This document shows positions 57,760-60,649 of a stretch of DNA of 60,649 nt, one piece after another. The stretch's first letter is position 1, and every line of letters starts with the position of its first letter. A program made the position numbers and the translations under genes. Source of the stretch: an uncultured Pelagibacteraceae bacterium (GTDB taxonomy: Bacteria > Pseudomonadota > Alphaproteobacteria > Pelagibacterales > Pelagibacteraceae); assembly GCA_902596205.1 (NCBI GenBank), contig CACJSY010000007.1:1-60649 (forward strand), read 5' to 3'. A model generated the notes under the pieces. It saw only the letters and a list, made by a program, of their open reading frames with translations. It did not search any database and was not told the origin of the DNA.

Positions 57760-58271
57760 TACATATTAACATCGGTTCTAATCTTGACTCAAAATTCGGA
57801 ACAAGATTTGATAATATAACAATAGCTGTTCAATTATTAGTTCAGTCAAATATCAAAATTAAAAAAATTTCAAATTTTTATGAAACACCATCGTATCCAA
57901 ATCAAAATTTTCCTAAATTTTTAAATATTGGTCTTTTAGCGAATTATGAGGATAGTTGTCTAAGTCTTTTAAATATAAACAAATTAATAGAAAAAAAACT
58001 GGGCAGATTAAAATCAAAAAAAAACGAACCTAGAGTAATTGACATTGATATAATCGATTTTAAAAAGATGAGAGAAAATAAAGATGAACTAATTATACCT
58101 CATCCCAAATGTCATTTGAGAAATTTTGTCCTATACCCAATTTTACAAATTGATCCAAATTGGGAACACCCTATATTAAAGAAAAATGCACGATTTTTAA
58201 TAAACAAACTAAGCCAAAAATTTAGGATAGAGATTACAAGATTAAATAAAAATGTTAATATCAGGCCATGA
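57756..58271 (+). CDS. folK: 2-amino-4-hydroxy-6-hydroxymethyldihydropteridine pyrophosphokinase
   Basis: FolK pyrophosphorylates the pterin in folate synthesis. The 171-residue product begins [11 protein letters not shown] and has the substrate motif [17 protein letters not shown], the metal-binding [10 protein letters not shown] (near residue 90) and [20 protein letters not shown]. Length is typical and all HPPK signature parts are visible, though diverged. It overlaps smpB and rsh by four bases each. In many alphaproteobacteria rpoZ sits at this point before rsh; here folK takes the place. Confidence 0.92.
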   Translation: MIHINIGSNLDSKFGTRFDNITIAVQLLVQSNIKIKKISNFYETPSYPNQNFPKFLNIGLLANYEDSCLSLLNINKLIEKKLGRLKSKKNEPRVIDIDIIDFKKMRENKDELIIPHPKCHLRNFVLYPILQIDPNWEHPILKKNARFLINKLSQKFRIEITRLNKNVNIRP

Positions 58272-60016
58272 TTAACAATAATGAATTAATTGACAAAATC
58301 AAATCATACAATAGATTTTTAAATTCAGACTCATTAAATAAAGCATATAATTTTGCACTTGAAGCTCATCAAAATCAAAAAAGAGAAGAGGGAGTGCCTT
58401 ACATTATTCATCCCGTAGCAGTAGCAAAAATTTTAACTGAATTAAAATTAGACAGCGCTACTATTACTACAGGGTTATTACATGACACAATTGAAGATAC
58501 AAATGTTACTTACGAAACAGTAAAAAAAGAATTTGGTGAAGAAGTTGCTAATTTAGTTGAGGGCGTAACTAAAATTTCTGCGTTAGAAGATAAAGCCTCT
58601 GAAGATTCAAAAGCAGAAAATTTTAGAAAATTAATATTGGCTACATCTAAAGATATTCGTGTTTTACTAGTTAAGTTAGCCGATAGACTACATAACATGA
58701 GAACAATTCAATTTGTAAAAGATAAAGACAAAATTATTAGAAAAGCTAAGGAGACAATGGAAATATATGCACCCTTAGCAGATAGAATGGGTATGAATAG
58801 AATACGAGACGAATTAGAAGATCTATCTTTTTCTGTATTAAATAAGCCAGCAAGAGATCTGATTTTAGAAAGATTAAAATTTATTAAAAACAATACTGAA
58901 GATACTTTTAAGTCTATTTCTGTTGAATTAATCGAAATTTTAAAAAAAAATGGAATAACTGCAACAATTACAGGAAGAGAAAAAACTCCCTTTTCAATTT
59001 GGCGTAAAATTCAAAACAAAAAGATCTCTTTAGAGCAACTTACAGATATTATTGGTTTCAGAGTAATAGTAAACAATGTTGAAGATTGTTACAAAACACT
59101 CGGGATTTTTCATAGCAGATTTTCAACTATCCCAGGTAAATTTAAAGATTATATTTCAACTCCAAAAATTAATAAATATAAATCTATACATACAGCTGTG
59201 ATCGGACCTAAAAAAAATAGAATTGAAATACAAATCAGAACACATGATATGCACGAATTTGCTCAAAGAGGTATTGCATCTCACTGGAAATATAAATCCT
59301 CTGAAAAATTTTCTGAATTATCATGGAAGGAATATGATTGGCTGAGAGATTTAGTTGAAATAATTGAAGCGGGTACGAGCCCAGAACATTATTATGAATT
59401 TACAAAGTTACAAATGTTTCAGGAAAATGTTTTTTGTTTTACTCCAAAAGGAGCTGTAATAAAATTACCAAAAAAAGCAACACCAATAGATTTTGCTTAT
59501 GCTGTACACACAAAAATAGGTAATAGTGCAATAAGTTGCACTGTAAATGGGCGCCAAGCCACATTACAAACAATTTTGAAAAATGGCGATTTAGTTAATA
59601 TTGAAACTTCTAAAAATGCATCTCCATCTCTACACTGGTTGTCCTCATCTGCAACTGGTAAAGCTCGCTCTGCTATTCGTAAATACTGGCAAGATAAATC
59701 AACAGAGTATTCAAAAGTTACAGAAAAAAATTATTCAAGCACTATAGAGGTAGATCTTCCACATAAACCTGGAGTTTTAGGTCATATCACTTCGCTTATA
59801 GGCCTTAATAAAGGTAATATTGTTAATTTAGAAATTATTAAAAGAAAAAAAGATTATTTAACTTTTTCTTTTGATTTACAAATTAAAGATTTGAAAAATT
59901 TCACAAACTTGATAAGTCAAATAAAACAAAGTGATTTAAAATTTAAAATTATTCGACACAAACAGAAAAAAAATGCTTTCATTAGAAGAATCTTTGAAAA
60001 TTTTAAAAGAAACTAA
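58268..60016 (+). CDS. rsh: Bifunctional (p)ppGpp synthetase/hydrolase, compact RSH
   Basis: This RelA/SpoT homolog makes and degrades the stringent-response alarmone. The 582-residue protein has an HD hydrolase domain with intact His48, His72 and Asp73 (LLHDTIEDT), a synthetase domain with TGREKTPFSIWRK (235-247) and FKDYISTPKINKYKSIHTAV, a TGS domain (about 386-446) and one C-terminal ACT domain (about 491-560). It is about 120-150 residues shorter than E. coli SpoT because the helical and zinc-finger part between TGS and ACT is missing. It overlaps pyrE by 44 bases. Confidence 0.94.
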   Translation: MINNNELIDKIKSYNRFLNSDSLNKAYNFALEAHQNQKREEGVPYIIHPVAVAKILTELKLDSATITTGLLHDTIEDTNVTYETVKKEFGEEVANLVEGVTKISALEDKASEDSKAENFRKLILATSKDIRVLLVKLADRLHNMRTIQFVKDKDKIIRKAKETMEIYAPLADRMGMNRIRDELEDLSFSVLNKPARDLILERLKFIKNNTEDTFKSISVELIEILKKNGITATITGREKTPFSIWRKIQNKKISLEQLTDIIGFRVIVNNVEDCYKTLGIFHSRFSTIPGKFKDYISTPKINKYKSIHTAVIGPKKNRIEIQIRTHDMHEFAQRGIASHWKYKSSEKFSELSWKEYDWLRDLVEIIEAGTSPEHYYEFTKLQMFQENVFCFTPKGAVIKLPKKATPIDFAYAVHTKIGNSAISCTVNGRQATLQTILKNGDLVNIETSKNASPSLHWLSSSATGKARSAIRKYWQDKSTEYSKVTEKNYSSTIEVDLPHKPGVLGHITSLIGLNKGNIVNLEIIKRKKDYLTFSFDLQIKDLKNFTNLISQIKQSDLKFKIIRHKQKKNAFIRRIFENFKRN

Positions 60017-60554
60017 TGCTTTAATTGAAGGGCATTTTATTCTTTCTTCCGGATTGCATAGTTCAAAGTATGTTCAATGTGCTCAGCTTATGAGTAGGCC
60101 TGAACATGCAGTTAAAATATGTGAGTCTTTAGCGAATAAAATAAAAAATGAATTTAAGGATTTTAATTTAATTTTATCTCCTGCAATGGGTGGTATTTTA
60201 GTTGGATATGAATTAGGAAAAATGCTCAATAAAAAAACAATTTTTTCAGAAAGAGTTAATGGCGATTTTAAATTAAGGAGAGATTTTAGGATAAAAGAAA
60301 ATGATAAAGTTTTAATTGTGGAAGATGTAATCACCACTGGTAAATCAAGTATTGAATGTTCTGAGCTAGTAAAAGTAAATAAAGCAAAGGTAATTGGATA
60401 TGCTTGCATTATAGACAGATCTATCGGTAAGTCTAAAATTAAAGATAAGATCGTTTCTCAAGTACAGTTAGATATACCGACTTATAAAAAAGATAATTTA
60501 CCTAAGGAATTGATATCTATTAAACCGATAAAACCTGGAAGTCGAAACCTTTAA
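59973..60554 (+). CDS. pyrE: Orotate phosphoribosyltransferase
   Basis: PyrE joins orotate and PRPP to form OMP in pyrimidine synthesis. The 193-residue protein has the family start [36 protein letters not shown] and the PRPP motif [14 protein letters not shown] (about residues 111-124). The ATG at 59973 lies 44 bases inside rsh; the [20 protein letters not shown] start agrees with family length. With pyrB and pyrC' it is the third pyrimidine gene in the window, but in a separate operon. It shares one base with pdxJ. Confidence 0.95.
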   Translation: MLSLEESLKILKETNALIEGHFILSSGLHSSKYVQCAQLMSRPEHAVKICESLANKIKNEFKDFNLILSPAMGGILVGYELGKMLNKKTIFSERVNGDFKLRRDFRIKENDKVLIVEDVITTGKSSIECSELVKVNKAKVIGYACIIDRSIGKSKIKDKIVSQVQLDIPTYKKDNLPKELISIKPIKPGSRNL

Positions 60555-60649
60555 TGAAGAAAATCAGACTTGGTGTAAATATTGATCATGTAGCTACTGT
60601 TAGAAATGCAAGAGGAGAAAACTACCCAAGTCCATTAAGAGCATCTCTA
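60554..60649 (+). CDS. pdxJ: Pyridoxine 5'-phosphate synthase, 5' part
   Basis: The window ends inside this gene. The first 32 codons read [20 protein letters not shown] followed by [12 protein letters not shown], which is the universal PdxJ N-terminus with its conserved NIDHVATxRxAR motif. PdxJ makes pyridoxine 5'-phosphate, a vitamin B6 form. The start shares a base with the pyrE stop, continuing the dapA-smpB-folK-rsh-pyrE operon. Confidence 0.95.
   Translation, partial: MKKIRLGVNIDHVATVRNARGENYPSPLRASL

Noticed and set aside
1-60649. CRISPR arrays, insertion sequences, prophage, toxin-antitoxin or restriction genes
   Set aside because: I found no spaced direct-repeat arrays, no transposase- or integrase-like proteins and no phage genes. 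The window is essentially continuous housekeeping and metabolic genes with a few accessory ones.

Overview
The window is a single stretch of a strongly AT-rich, streamlined bacterial chromosome. It most resembles a SAR11-clade (Pelagibacterales) alphaproteobacterium. Grounds: lysine/asparagine/isoleucine-rich proteins, genes that touch or overlap, no intergenic gap above about 150 bases, alphaproteobacterial operon orders, an alphaproteobacterial-type LexA box (GAAC-N7-GAAC) before umuDC, and a TPP riboswitch in front of a sodium:solute symporter matching the SAR11 thiamin-precursor transporter ThiV. The clade call is an inference from gene content; no 16S gene is present. I see no insertion sequence, prophage, CRISPR array or convincing frameshift.

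Region 1 (1-26268) is an almost unbroken transcription/translation supercluster on the + strand: rplK(partial)-rplA-rplJ-rplL-rpoB-rpoC, rpsL-rpsG-fusA, the S10/spc ribosomal block from rpsJ to secY and adk, then rpsM-rpsK-rpoA-rplQ. Three genes often found in this order are missing here: tuf between fusA and rpsJ, rpmD (L30) between rpsE and rplO, and rpmJ near secY. Control signals I can see are a 12-bp hairpin plus T-run between rplL and rpoB, a promoter and leader hairpins before rpsL, and a promoter overlapping the adk stop codon that would drive the rpsM operon.

Region 2 (26280-32192) holds housekeeping genes: rluC-like, lipB (-), mgtE, panC (-), and galU-ugd for UDP-glucuronate. Region 3 (32185-38816, - strand) runs ruvX-pyrB-pyrC'-plsY-topA-small exported protein-RidA family. 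The dihydroorotase homolog here lacks the metal-binding HxH and is probably a structural partner of PyrB. Region 4 (38868-45003) holds gatCAB, an O-methyltransferase, trhO and a MATE transporter.

Region 5 (44989-50675) is more accessory: an amino-acid-type ABC substrate-binding protein and permease without an ATPase, SOS-type umuDC, the TPP-riboswitch-controlled thiV, and a RarD/EamA permease. Region 6 (50755-54004) is a small surface-glycan cassette: SAM methyltransferase, polyprenyl-phosphate-sugar-synthase-like GT2, GT39-like membrane glycosyltransferase and a small membrane protein. Region 7 (54061-60649) contains tRNA-Ser(GCU), a lytic transglycosylase (-), and the operon dapA-smpB-folK-rsh-pyrE-pdxJ(partial).

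The items most worth a second look are the probable inactive PyrC', the riboswitch whose conserved 3' element doubles as the Shine-Dalgarno sequence, the LexA box at umuDC, the lipobox-like start of the ABC permease, the hairpin abutting the topA start codon, and the methyltransferase/glycosyltransferase cassette. I did not find a clearly novel multi-gene defence or mobile system.
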